Below, piece by piece: positions 26,532 through 34,129 of a stretch of 64,000 bases of DNA. The notes under the pieces were generated by a model. It did not search any database. It was not told the DNA's origin and saw nothing but the letters and a program-made list of their open reading frames with translations. Within the stretch, counting starts at the first letter, position 1. Each line of letters opens with the position of its first letter. This DNA is from Amycolatopsis bartoniae (lineage in GTDB: Bacteria; Actinomycetota; Actinomycetes; Mycobacteriales; Pseudonocardiaceae): positions 248,001 to 312,000 of the forward strand of contig NZ_JACHWH010000002.1 of assembly GCF_014191255.1 (NCBI RefSeq), given 5' to 3'. A program made the translations under genes and the position numbers.

Positions 26532-27696
26532 GCGCGGCCAGCCCCAGCTCCCGGGCCACGCGTGCCGTGTCCGCGCCCGGTGCCGGGGCGCGTCCCGCCG
26601 GGCGGCGGGCCACCGGGGGCGCCGGAGCGGGGCACGGGCCCGGTTCGAGCGCGCCGTCGAGGGCCGCGGCGGCCGCGGCTCGCAGGGACAGCTCCGCGAA
26701 CCACCGCCCGCCGCCGAGGCGGCAGGCCAACGCGGTCAGCGCGGCGTGCACCCCGGCCAGCGGCTCGGCGATCGCGTCCCCGCACGGGGCGGGCACGCCG
26801 GCTTCGGCGTCGAAGGCCACGAGACCCGCCTCGGCGGCCGCCGCGTCACCCGAGCCCTGGCCGATCCGCACCCAGCACGCGGCTTCACCGCGGGGCCGCC
26901 CCGAATCGTCGAGCACGACGTCCGCCCGCGCGAGCAACCGCGTCAACTGCTCGCCTCGCAGCGCGACGGACTCCTGACCGGCGTGCAGCAGGTCGCGGAA
27001 CTCGCCCGGTTCCGCGCTGCTCTCCACCCTGATCACCCGCGCGCCGACGAGCGTGAGCAGGTGCCCGCACAGCGCGCCCGCCCAGCCCGTCGACAGGTCC
27101 ACGACCAGGGTGGGCGCCAGCCGCAGACGCCGTGGCGGCACGGCGGGCAGGTGGTCCACCCGCGAGGCACGACGCTCATGTCCATTGAGGACGATGGGCC
27201 AGCCCGGCTTACCCGGTTTCACCGAGGGAGCCACGAAAGTGCCGTCCGCCGAGACCGGTGCTCGCCGCGAGAACCCCGCGATCGCGGCCCGTTCCGCGAG
27301 CACCCGCGGCCCTGGCAGCAGCACGTCCCGGCCGCCGAGGCGCGCCAGCAGCTCGGTCGCGAGCAGCGCACCCCACGCCACGCTCGCCGGTCGGCCGGGA
27401 CACCGCAACGGCGGCCCGTCCGCGCGCCCGGTGAGCAGCATCGCCCCCGAGGAGGCCCAGTCCTCCGCCGCCGTGGTGTCGACCGTACGCACCACCACGC
27501 CGTCCACAATGGACGGCACGCTGCCGGTGGCGTCGATGATCCCGTCGACCTCGCGCCACCCCTGGTCGCCGCAGTCCGTCACGGCCCCCAGCGAGGCGAG
27601 CAGCCGGCCGGCGTAGCGCACCGCCGGCCCCGTGCCGCACACGGCGACGCGAAGCCCGCACAGCGGACCTGCGACCTCCGCGACCCAGCCGGTCAT
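26503..27696 (-). CDS. CoA-transferase family III-like protein, probably inactive
   Basis: 397 aa. Two half-repeats resemble the CaiB/BaiF start: PLCGLRVAVCGTGPAVRYAG at the N-terminus and APTLVVDLSTGWAGALCGHL near residue 190. The later segment GDAIAEPLAGVHAALTAL aligns with the family region IADPxxGxHAAL, where the Asp is catalytic; here that place appears to hold Glu. Together with much Ala/Pro-rich sequence this suggests a diverged, perhaps non-catalytic homologue. The 263 bp upstream hold no recognisable gene or site. Confidence 0.65.
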   Translation of the reverse strand: MTGWVAEVAGPLCGLRVAVCGTGPAVRYAGRLLASLGAVTDCGDQGWREVDGIIDATGSVPSIVDGVVVRTVDTTAAEDWASSGAMLLTGRADGPPLRCPGRPASVAWGALLATELLARLGGRDVLLPGPRVLAERAAIAGFSRRAPVSADGTFVAPSVKPGKPGWPIVLNGHERRASRVDHLPAVPPRRLRLAPTLVVDLSTGWAGALCGHLLTLVGARVIRVESSAEPGEFRDLLHAGQESVALRGEQLTRLLARADVVLDDSGRPRGEAACWVRIGQGSGDAAAAEAGLVAFDAEAGVPAPCGDAIAEPLAGVHAALTALACRLGGGRWFAELSLRAAAAAALDGALEPGPCPAPAPPVARRPAGRAPAPGADTARVARELGLAAPTAPPPAGA

Positions 27697-27959
27697 AGGG
27701 GTCGATTCTGCGCCAACCCGGGCACGTCCGCCGCGCCGTCCCGCCATCGGGTGGCCGGGCCACTGTGGACCACTACGGGGCGCGACACGCCGCGGTACTC
27801 GGCACGCATCGAGCCTCGCGCCGACCTGGAGCACGGGGCCGCGCCTGGCGTGTGCTCCTTCGTGCTCGTTCAAGTGAGTGGCGTCAGCGGCTGCCGCGAG
27901 ACTCGCACCGCACCCACCGAACAGGGCCGTGACGCGTGGCGGCAGATCGTCGACCGCCC

Positions 27960-28196
27960 TCACGTGAGCCGTTCGAACTCGTAGCCGTACTGGATGTGTT
28001 CGTTGAAGTAGCGACCCTTGCTCTCCGCGGCCATGAACTCCGCGTACACGGCATTGTCGACGTCTTCGTACCGGTACACGTGCTCGTTGTGGAACTCCAC
28101 GTCCAGGATGCGGCGGGCCGGGTCGTAGCCCACCGTCTTGATCACCGACGACGTCACCGGCCAGCGGATGACCCGGGCCCGGCGTCGGTGCTTCAT
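27960..28196 (-). CDS. KTSC-domain small protein
   Basis: 78 aa. It shows the KTSC pattern: VTSSVIKTVGYD, ILDVEFHNEHVYRYEDVDNA, VYAEFMAAESKGRYFNEHI. The domain occurs alone or fused to RNA- and nuclease-related proteins, and its biochemical role is unclear. An AGGAG lies almost against the ATG, so the start is not certain. It is divergent from the PAP2-kinase gene. Confidence 0.85.
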   Translation of the reverse strand: MKHRRRARVIRWPVTSSVIKTVGYDPARRILDVEFHNEHVYRYEDVDNAVYAEFMAAESKGRYFNEHIQYGYEFERLT

Positions 28197-28291
28197 GCTC
28201 CTGAGTGTCCCCCACAAGTAGGAGGACCCGCAGCGTTCCGCCGGACGGCCGAATGGATCACCACCCCGGGAGATTCCGTAGGCTGCACGCC

Positions 28292-29722
28292 ATGTGGCGA
28301 CGACTGCCCGCGGCCGACCGCTGGGTTCTCCGGCACCTCGGTGCGACCGACACGAGGGCACTGAGCGTGCTCCCGCCCCTGGGCCGGGCGGCGAACTACG
28401 GCCGGCTGTGGTGGGGCGTCAGCGCCGCCCTCGCCGCGACCGGCAACCGCCGCGCGCGGCGGGCCGCGTTGCGCGGCCTGATCTCGCTCGGGGCCGCCAG
28501 CTTCGCCGCGAACGTGGTCAGCAAGCAGGTCGTGCGCCGGCCGCGGCCGCCCATCGAGCTCACGCCCGTGGCGCGACGGCTGGCCCGGATACCGGTCACC
28601 ACGTCGTTCCCGTCGGGCCATTCGGCGTCCGCGGCCGCGTTCGCCGCCGGGGTTGCGATCGAGTCGCCGCTGCTCGCGGTGCCGGTCGGGCTGCTCGCGG
28701 CGGGCGTCGGCGCCTCCCGCGTGGTGACGGGCGTGCACTACCCCACCGACGTCCTCGCCGGGTTCGCGCTCGGGCTCGGCGCGGGCGCGCTCACCACGTG
28801 GTGGTGGCCCGCGACGCCGGCCGGCCCCGCGGAAGCCGCCCCCGTCGCCGCGCCCGCCGCGCCGAACGGCGAAGGCGTGGTCGTCGTGGTGAACTCGCAC
28901 GCGGGCAGCACCGGCAACGGCCTGCTGGACCTGCTGCGCGAACAGCTGCCCGAGGCGGAGATCGTGCAGCCCGAGGACGGCGAGGACCTGGTCGAGGTCC
29001 TCGAAGCCGCCGCCCGGCGCTGCCGGATCCTCGGCATCGCGGGCGGTGACGGTTCGATCAACGTCGCCGCGAAGACGGCCGCCGACCACGGGATTCCGCT
29101 GTTCGCGCTCCCCGGGGGCACGCTGAACCACTTCGCCCGCGACCTCGGCCTCGACGACCCGCACGAGGCGATTTCGGCGCTGCAGGCGGGTGCGGCGAGC
29201 CAGGTGGACCTCGGCTGTGTCGACGAACGCGGTTTCGTGAACACGTGCAGCACCGGGCTCTACACGGATCTCGTGCGCTACCGGGAGAAGTGGGAGCGGC
29301 GGCTGGGCAAGTGGCCCGCGATGCTCGTCGGCCTGGTGCACGTGCTGCGCCGCGCCCAGCCGCAGGACCTGGTCGTCGACGGACGGCCACGGCGGGTGTG
29401 GATGGTGTTCGCGGGCAACGGCCGGTACCTGCCGGTCGGCTTCGCGCCCACGAGCCGCCCCCGTCTCGACGACGGCCTGCTCGACATCCGGATCATGGAC
29501 GCCGCACGCCCGCTCGCGCGCACCCGCATCGCGCTGTCCGTGCTGCTGGGAACGTTGCGCTGGTCCGGCCCGTACGAGGGCACGACGGCCCAGGAGCTGA
29601 AGCTCAGCGCGCCGGACGGGTTGCTGTACCTGACGCTCGACGGCGAGTTCACGCGCGTCGACCCCGAGGTGACGATCACCAAACGCCCGCGGGCGCTGAC
29701 GGTCTACCGTCCGCGGCGGTAG
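28292..29722 (+). CDS. Fusion of PAP2 lipid phosphatase and diacylglycerol-kinase-type lipid kinase
   Basis: 476 aa from ATG 28292; 28253 is an in-frame alternative. The N-terminal half is a membrane PAP2 phosphatase with all three signature parts: KQVVRRPRP, PSGHSA and SRVVTGVHYPTD. Around residue 200 a DAGK-catalytic domain begins (VVVVVNSHAG), with GGDGSINVAAKTA as the nucleotide-binding loop and PGGTLNHFARDLG. Opposing phosphatase and kinase activities on lipids are combined, a design seen in other actinobacteria. It should act at the inner membrane in phospholipid or undecaprenyl-lipid turnover. Confidence 0.9.
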   Translation: MWRRLPAADRWVLRHLGATDTRALSVLPPLGRAANYGRLWWGVSAALAATGNRRARRAALRGLISLGAASFAANVVSKQVVRRPRPPIELTPVARRLARIPVTTSFPSGHSASAAAFAAGVAIESPLLAVPVGLLAAGVGASRVVTGVHYPTDVLAGFALGLGAGALTTWWWPATPAGPAEAAPVAAPAAPNGEGVVVVVNSHAGSTGNGLLDLLREQLPEAEIVQPEDGEDLVEVLEAAARRCRILGIAGGDGSINVAAKTAADHGIPLFALPGGTLNHFARDLGLDDPHEAISALQAGAASQVDLGCVDERGFVNTCSTGLYTDLVRYREKWERRLGKWPAMLVGLVHVLRRAQPQDLVVDGRPRRVWMVFAGNGRYLPVGFAPTSRPRLDDGLLDIRIMDAARPLARTRIALSVLLGTLRWSGPYEGTTAQELKLSAPDGLLYLTLDGEFTRVDPEVTITKRPRALTVYRPRR

Positions 29723-29734
29723 ACCGTCAGCGCC
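29692..29734. terminator. Bidirectional hairpin terminator between convergent genes
   Basis: Two perfectly complementary 18-bp arms (29692-29709 and 29717-29734) enclose a 7-nt loop. The hairpin covers the last codons and stop of the lipid kinase and ends 8 bp before the stop of the convergent transporter. There is no T-run, as in many actinobacterial terminators. Confidence 0.8.
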
Positions 29735-29742
29735 ACCCCCCG

Positions 29743-31131
29743 TCAGTTTCCCGCGATGGCGGTGCCACCCACTTCCGCCGCCGCCTCCGTGCTGTGGGTG
29801 CGGCCGCGGCCGGGCTGGCGGAGGAACAGGCTCAGTAGCGCGGCGAGCAGCGCGGCACCGCCTGCGAGCAGGTACGCGCCGGTGTAGCCCCAGGCCACGA
29901 TCACTCCCGCGGCGACACCACCGCCGCCGATCCCGCCGACGAGCTTGGAGCTGTAGACGATGCCGTAGTTCGTCGCGTTGTGGTTCTCGCCGAAGTAGTC
30001 GGGAACCAGCGTGGCGAACAGCGGGTAGAACGCGCCGCTGCCGAAGCCGGTGAGGAACGCGGCGACCATGAACAGCCACAGGTTGCGCGTGTTTCCCGCG
30101 TACAGCACGCCGAACTGCGCGACCGCCGCGATCAGCAGCACGATCGTCAGCGTCTGCCGCCGCCCGATCTGGTCGGAGACCCAGCCGACGAGCGCGCGGC
30201 CGGTACCGTTCACGATGGAGAGCACGCCCGCCGCAGACGCCACCACGAACGGCCCGAAGCCGCTCTGCTTGGCGAACGGCACCTCGAAGTTGATGCCGAA
30301 CAGCGAAACCATGCCGATGACCACCATGGTTCCCCACATCAGCGGCAACATCCCGCTGCGGATGGCCTCCATCGGCGAGAACTGCCGGACGGCGGGCGGG
30401 TTCTTGACGAGACTGCGCACCGCCGTGGCGCGCCCGCGCGCGGCCCACCGAAGCGGGTCGATCGACTCGGGCCACCAGTTCTTGGGCGGGTCGCGGAAGA
30501 AGTATCCGCACACCAGCACCACGATCAGCATGTAGACGCCCAGGACGTCGAGGATGAAGGAGTAGTTTCCGGGCGTCATGACGTAGGAAAAGACGTAGAT
30601 GATCGGAACGACCCCGTAGGCGAAAGCGCCGTTCACGAAACCCACGCGAGCGCCACGTTTTTCCGGATACCATTTGCCGACCATGTTGATGCAGGTCGCG
30701 TAGACCAGCCCGGCGCCCGTGCCGCCGAGGACCGAGTACCCGACGAAGCCGACGGCCAGGTTGCCCACGTGCGCGAGCGTGAACCAGCTGACGCCGCAAC
30801 AGATCGCACCCGTGATCATGGCCGCACGGGCGGAGACGACGCCTTTTTCACGCAACCGCCCGGCCGGAAACGCCACGCCCGCCTGGAAAACGGCCCAGAT
30901 GCTGGCCAGCCAGAACGCGTCCGTCAGCGTCCAGCCGTACCGTTCTTCGAGCGTCTCCTCCACGGCTCCCCAGCCATACTCGAAGGAGCTGACCGCGAAC
31001 ATCGCCACCCAGGGCAACCACATCATCCACACCCGGGACCGCCCGAGCAGCTGATGCGACGTCTCGCCGACGCGGTACACCCGCCCGTTCTCGTCGGTGA
31101 TTTCGCTGTAACTTGCGGGGCTTGGTTCCAT
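29743..31131 (-). CDS. MFS transporter, oxalate:formate antiporter (OFA) family
   Basis: 462 aa from ATG 31131. It has SSFEYGWGAVEETLEERYGW in the first helix-loop, GAGLVYATCINMVGKWYPEK as the hallmark OFA stretch (G.....P....KWFP..RG), and RDPPKNWWPES in the central loop. About 12 membrane segments are visible. Family members exchange or import small carboxylates. No oxalate-degrading genes are adjacent, so the substrate is open. An AT-richer upstream region with a CGTATG/CATACG dyad may be its control site. Confidence 0.9.
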   Translation of the reverse strand: MEPSPASYSEITDENGRVYRVGETSHQLLGRSRVWMMWLPWVAMFAVSSFEYGWGAVEETLEERYGWTLTDAFWLASIWAVFQAGVAFPAGRLREKGVVSARAAMITGAICCGVSWFTLAHVGNLAVGFVGYSVLGGTGAGLVYATCINMVGKWYPEKRGARVGFVNGAFAYGVVPIIYVFSYVMTPGNYSFILDVLGVYMLIVVLVCGYFFRDPPKNWWPESIDPLRWAARGRATAVRSLVKNPPAVRQFSPMEAIRSGMLPLMWGTMVVIGMVSLFGINFEVPFAKQSGFGPFVVASAAGVLSIVNGTGRALVGWVSDQIGRRQTLTIVLLIAAVAQFGVLYAGNTRNLWLFMVAAFLTGFGSGAFYPLFATLVPDYFGENHNATNYGIVYSSKLVGGIGGGGVAAGVIVAWGYTGAYLLAGGAALLAALLSLFLRQPGRGRTHSTEAAAEVGGTAIAGN

Positions 31132-31245
31132 TGAGAGCCTCTTTCGACGCTGAAGCCGGCATCCCTTCCAGTCCCGCCCGGACAGCATTCAGTGCGCCCC
31201 GCGCGCCGACCGGCACTGCGATCCTGGACACTGTAGGCTGTATAC

Positions 31246-31273
31246 CGTATGTGGGCGGTCCTACATGCATACG
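31246..31273. promoter_or_regulatory. Inverted repeat upstream of the OFA transporter
   Basis: CGTATG (31246-31251) and CATACG (31268-31273) form a dyad, preceded by TGTATACCGTATG. It lies about 115 bp upstream of the transporter start in a locally AT-rich patch. It could bind a GntR- or TetR-type regulator. No regulator gene is adjacent. Confidence 0.4.
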
Positions 31274-31276
31274 CCC

Positions 31277-31447
31277 TAGAACGAGCGCTGTCTAGATGGC
31301 CAAGGTAGGGATTCAGCAGCGACGGAGATCTTCAGAACCGAAGAATCACCCGGCAAGGAGGGCGTGGACGACGAACTGCCACCCGGCGACGAAAACAGCC
31401 CGGCACACGCCCAGGCCTCCCCCGTCCCCGATCCCCAGCTGCATTAG
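31277..31447 (+). other. Open reading segment without start, possible gene tail remnant
   Basis: The 317-bp gap between the OFA transporter start and the IS element contains no recognisable gene. One plus-strand frame stays open from a TAG just before 31277 to a TAG at 31445-31447. It reads AATEIFRTEESPGKEGVDDE and ends PDPQLH. The acidic, Pro-rich ending looks like a protein tail, but there is no start codon or ribosome site. It may be a relic or chance. Confidence 0.25.
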
Positions 31448-31448
31448 C

Positions 31449-31474
31449 GGTTGGCTCACCGGGTCAAGGGTCGC
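31449..31474 (+). repeat. IS110-family terminal inverted repeat, transposase 3' side
   Basis: Begins GGTTGGCTCACCGGGTCAAG. It matches the reverse complement of 32796-32821 at 21 of 26 positions, with only two mismatches in the first 22. Confidence 0.65.
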
Positions 31475-31505
31475 GCAGCGATCGCGAAGCGACGCCGAGA
31501 AGCTT

Positions 31506-32534
31506 CTATGTCAAGTGGTGGTGGTCGGTTTGTAGTGCGTGGTAGATGACGTTGGTGAGGTGGCGTTTGAGGGCGCGGATGGCGGCTTTTTTGGTGGCGT
31601 GGGGGTGTTGCTGGGTCCAGCGGTCTCGGAATTGCTGGGCGGGTGGGTGGTGGATGAGCTGGATGAGGGCGATGCGGTGCAGGCAGGTGTTGAGTTGCCG
31701 GTTCCCGCCGCGGTTGAGCCGGTATTGGGGTGTGTTGGAGGACCAGACCGGGATGGGTGCGGTGCCGGTGTGCATGGCGAACGCGGCGGGGCTGCGGAAA
31801 CGGGTGATGTCGGCGACTTCCCCGATCAGTTTGGCCGCGGCGAGGACGTTGATTCCCACGATCGCCATCAGGGTGGGTACGATCGGGGTGACCAGCTCGC
31901 TCAGGCGTCGCTCGAGTATCAGGATCTGCTCGGTCAGCCGGGTGATGTCGGCCAGCAGGTCCAAGGCGATGTCGCGGCGGACACTGGCGGGCAGGGCCGC
32001 AACCATCCCGGTGAGGGCGTGCTGGCGGCGGCGCCCGGTCAGTGTCCGCGTCCCCTCGTCCAGCCCGGGTGCCAGGTCATGCAGGTGCCAGCGCAGCCGG
32101 CAGATCGCGGCGGTGCGGGCCGCCACCACCGTCTCCCGCCGGTCGATCAGCAACCGCAGGTCCAACGCGACCTGATCCAACCTCGCCGCAGGCAAACGCG
32201 GTTCACGCAGCGCGGCCCGGGCGATCGCGAGCGCGTCGATCGGGTCGGACTTGCCCCGGGTGCGGGCACTGGCCCGGCACGCGACCATCAGCTTGGGCGG
32301 TACCCACACCACCGCCGACCCCATCCCGATCAGCGTGCGCACCAGACGACCCGCCACCGCACGCCCGTCTTCCACCGCCCACCGCCGCTGCCCGAACCGC
32401 CCGGCCCACACCCACAACCGCAACACCCCGGCCTCGTCAGCCGCCACCGTCACCTGACCGAGCTTGCGACCCACCTCGTCCACCGCGACCGCGGTATGGG
32501 TGTGCTTGTGCGGATCAATCCCAATGACCACCAT
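31506..32534 (-). CDS. IS110-family transposase
   Basis: 342 aa from the ATG beginning MVVIGIDPHKHTHTAVAVDE. The N-terminal RuvC-like DEDD domain shows D in GIDPHK, an acidic residue in AVEDGRAVAG and two Asp in GKSDPIDALAIARAAL. The C-terminal Tnp_20-type domain carries VGINVLAAAKLIGEVADITR, FAMHTGTAPIPVWSS (with the family's Ser region) and RGGNRQLNTCLHRIALIQL. The frame is intact, so it may be active. Longer N-terminal readings extend into the noncoding end of the element. Confidence 0.95.
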   Translation of the reverse strand: MVVIGIDPHKHTHTAVAVDEVGRKLGQVTVAADEAGVLRLWVWAGRFGQRRWAVEDGRAVAGRLVRTLIGMGSAVVWVPPKLMVACRASARTRGKSDPIDALAIARAALREPRLPAARLDQVALDLRLLIDRRETVVAARTAAICRLRWHLHDLAPGLDEGTRTLTGRRRQHALTGMVAALPASVRRDIALDLLADITRLTEQILILERRLSELVTPIVPTLMAIVGINVLAAAKLIGEVADITRFRSPAAFAMHTGTAPIPVWSSNTPQYRLNRGGNRQLNTCLHRIALIQLIHHPPAQQFRDRWTQQHPHATKKAAIRALKRHLTNVIYHALQTDHHHLT

Positions 32535-32795
32535 GGTTCTCGCGTGTCCTTCCACTCCAGGGCAGGCATGCACCCCGGGCCAGGCTGGACGGACACACCT
32601 CAGTCGAGTTGATGGATGGCGTCTCGTCCACGCTTCTATCAAGTCACGCCCAGCCGGCCCGGGACCCCGGCCACGCTGGACAATTCTTCGCCAAGCCAAC
32701 CACCAACACGCAGGTGACAGCGCCCTTGAGAGTCACCACGCAACCGAGGACCAGACCCTAACCGCCACACGACGGCACCAACACCCCACCACTGA
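32535..32795 (-). ncRNA. Candidate bridge-RNA region of the IS110 element
   Basis: IS110 elements encode a structured guide (bridge) RNA in the long noncoding end upstream of the transposase. Here that end is about 260 nt. A stable stem is visible at 32650-32679 (CCAGC/GCTGG with inner GGCC/GGCC). The sequence CTTCTATCAAGT near 32634 resembles CTTCTATGTCAAGT at the transposase stop (31503). Loop assignments were not attempted. Confidence 0.35.
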
Positions 32796-32821
32796 GGCGC
32801 CCTTGACGCGGCGAGCCAACC
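32796..32821 (-). repeat. IS110-family terminal inverted repeat, transposase 5' side
   Basis: Its reverse complement begins GGTTGGCTCGCCGCGTCAAG, matching 31449-31474. A shorter direct copy of its CGCCCTTGA core occurs inside the element near 32721. Confidence 0.65.
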
Positions 32822-33029
32822 GTTAAACGATCAAGGGAAAGGAGCGGGGGTGGCCGGGCGGAACGAGGGCGCCCAGCGCCCGGTCAAGTTCTTGCCCTAC
32901 CGGACCACGCGGGCTTTTGCGCGCGTCAAGCGCATAGGCGCGGCTTCAAAGATCAAAAGATGCCTCGCCGGCGGGCAGGCTCCAGGATGAACCAGGAAAA
33001 GCCCTCCACCTCACCTCGGGTGGGTGGTC

Positions 33030-33182
33030 GAGTTGAGTGGTCATCCCGTCGCCTGCGGTTTGTGCATATCACTTTGACCCAGGCCCGCAAGCTTGGCATG
33101 TCAGGTCACGCGAGCACGAGGGTTGCGGGCCTGGCTCAAAGTGATGCCCCGGTTTCAGGCGACGGGATGACCACCCAACTCT
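33030..33182. repeat. Long near-perfect inverted repeat (MITE-like or giant hairpin)
   Basis: Left arm 33030-33090 and right arm 33123-33182 match as inverted copies, including GTGGTCATCCCGTCGCCTG, ATCACTTTGA and CCAGGCCCGCAA, with one short mismatched patch. The centre is about 32 nt. It starts 14 bp after the proline dehydrogenase stop and could end that transcript or be a small non-autonomous element. The 208 bp between it and the IS element (32822-33029) contain nothing recognisable. Confidence 0.8.
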
Positions 33183-33195
33183 CGGGGTTGGTGCC

Positions 33196-34116
33196 TTACC
33201 CCCTCCTCACCAGTGCCTGCAGGAAGAACCCCACGTTCGCCGGGCGCTCTCCCAGCCTCCGCATGAAGTACGGGTACCACTCCGTGCCGTACGGCACGTA
33301 CACGCGCATCCGCAGGCCGCGGGCGGCCAGTTCGTCCTGTACCTGGGGCCGCACCCCGTACAACATCTGGAACTCGTACGAGTCCCGTTTCCTGCCCGCT
33401 GCCAGGTGTTCCGCTATCTCGATCAGCCGCGTGTCGTGTGTGGCGACCATGGGGTAACCGTCCCCGTTCATCAGCACCCGCAGGCACCGCACGTACGAAG
33501 CGTCCACTTCGGACCGATCACGATAGGCCACCGAAGCGGGCTCGTCGTACGCGCCTTTGCACAGCCGGATCCGGGAACCCGCGCCGGCGAAGTCCGCGCA
33601 GTCCGCCTCCGTCCGCTTGAGGTACGCCTGCAGCACCGTGCCCGTGCCGGGGAAGTCCGCCCGCAACGCCCGGACGATGGACAGCGTCGAGTCCGTCGTC
33701 GTGTGGTCCTCCATGTCCACCGTGACCGTGGTGCCCGCCGCGGCGGCGGCCTCGCAGATCCGGCGCGTGTTCTCCAGTGCGATCTTGTCCCCGTCCACCG
33801 GCAGGGCCTGCCCGAGCGCCGACAGCTTCACCGACACCTCGGCCCGCTCGCCCAGCCCCTCCCTGGCCAGGCGAGCGAGCACGGTGCGGTACGCCTCGAC
33901 GGTCTGCTCCGCCTGCGCGCGGTCGAGCGTGTCCTCTCCGAGGTGGTCCAGTGTCACCATCCTGTCCACGGCCAGCTGGGAAGCGACCCGGAGCGCGGAG
34001 TCCACATCGGACCCCGCCACGAAACGGTCGACGATCGGGCGCAGCAACGGAGTGCGCTCGACGGCCGTGCGGCATCCGGCCGAACGGGAAGCCGCGATCA
34101 ACGCGGAGCGGAGCAT
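33196..34116 (-). CDS. putB: Proline dehydrogenase
   Basis: 306 aa single-domain enzyme. Family motifs of the FAD-binding (beta/alpha)8 barrel are present: SVKLSALGQAL, TVDMEDHTTTD, LQAYLKRTEAD, RLCKGAYDEP, MVATHDTRL and YEFQMLYGVRP, with YVPYGTEWYPYFMRRLGERP at the C-terminus. It oxidises L-proline to delta-1-pyrroline-5-carboxylate and passes electrons to the membrane quinone pool. It lies 13 bp after pruA on the same transcript. Confidence 0.96.
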   Translation of the reverse strand: MLRSALIAASRSAGCRTAVERTPLLRPIVDRFVAGSDVDSALRVASQLAVDRMVTLDHLGEDTLDRAQAEQTVEAYRTVLARLAREGLGERAEVSVKLSALGQALPVDGDKIALENTRRICEAAAAAGTTVTVDMEDHTTTDSTLSIVRALRADFPGTGTVLQAYLKRTEADCADFAGAGSRIRLCKGAYDEPASVAYRDRSEVDASYVRCLRVLMNGDGYPMVATHDTRLIEIAEHLAAGRKRDSYEFQMLYGVRPQVQDELAARGLRMRVYVPYGTEWYPYFMRRLGERPANVGFFLQALVRRG

Positions 34117-34129
34117 GCCGGTCCCCTTT

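Larger units (their letters stand above)
31449..32821 (-). mobile_element. IS110-family insertion sequence
   Basis: About 1.37 kb bounded by imperfect 26-bp inverted repeats and containing one transposase gene on the minus strand. The noncoding part upstream of the transposase is long (about 260 nt) and the downstream part short (about 57 nt), the arrangement of the IS110 subgroup, although inverted repeats are more typical of the IS1111 subgroup. True ends may lie a few bases outside. No target duplication is evident, as expected for the family. Confidence 0.75.

Noticed and set aside
28193..30799. 868-aa minus-strand open frame
   Set aside because: Antisense of the lipid kinase joined to a wrong frame of the OFA transporter.
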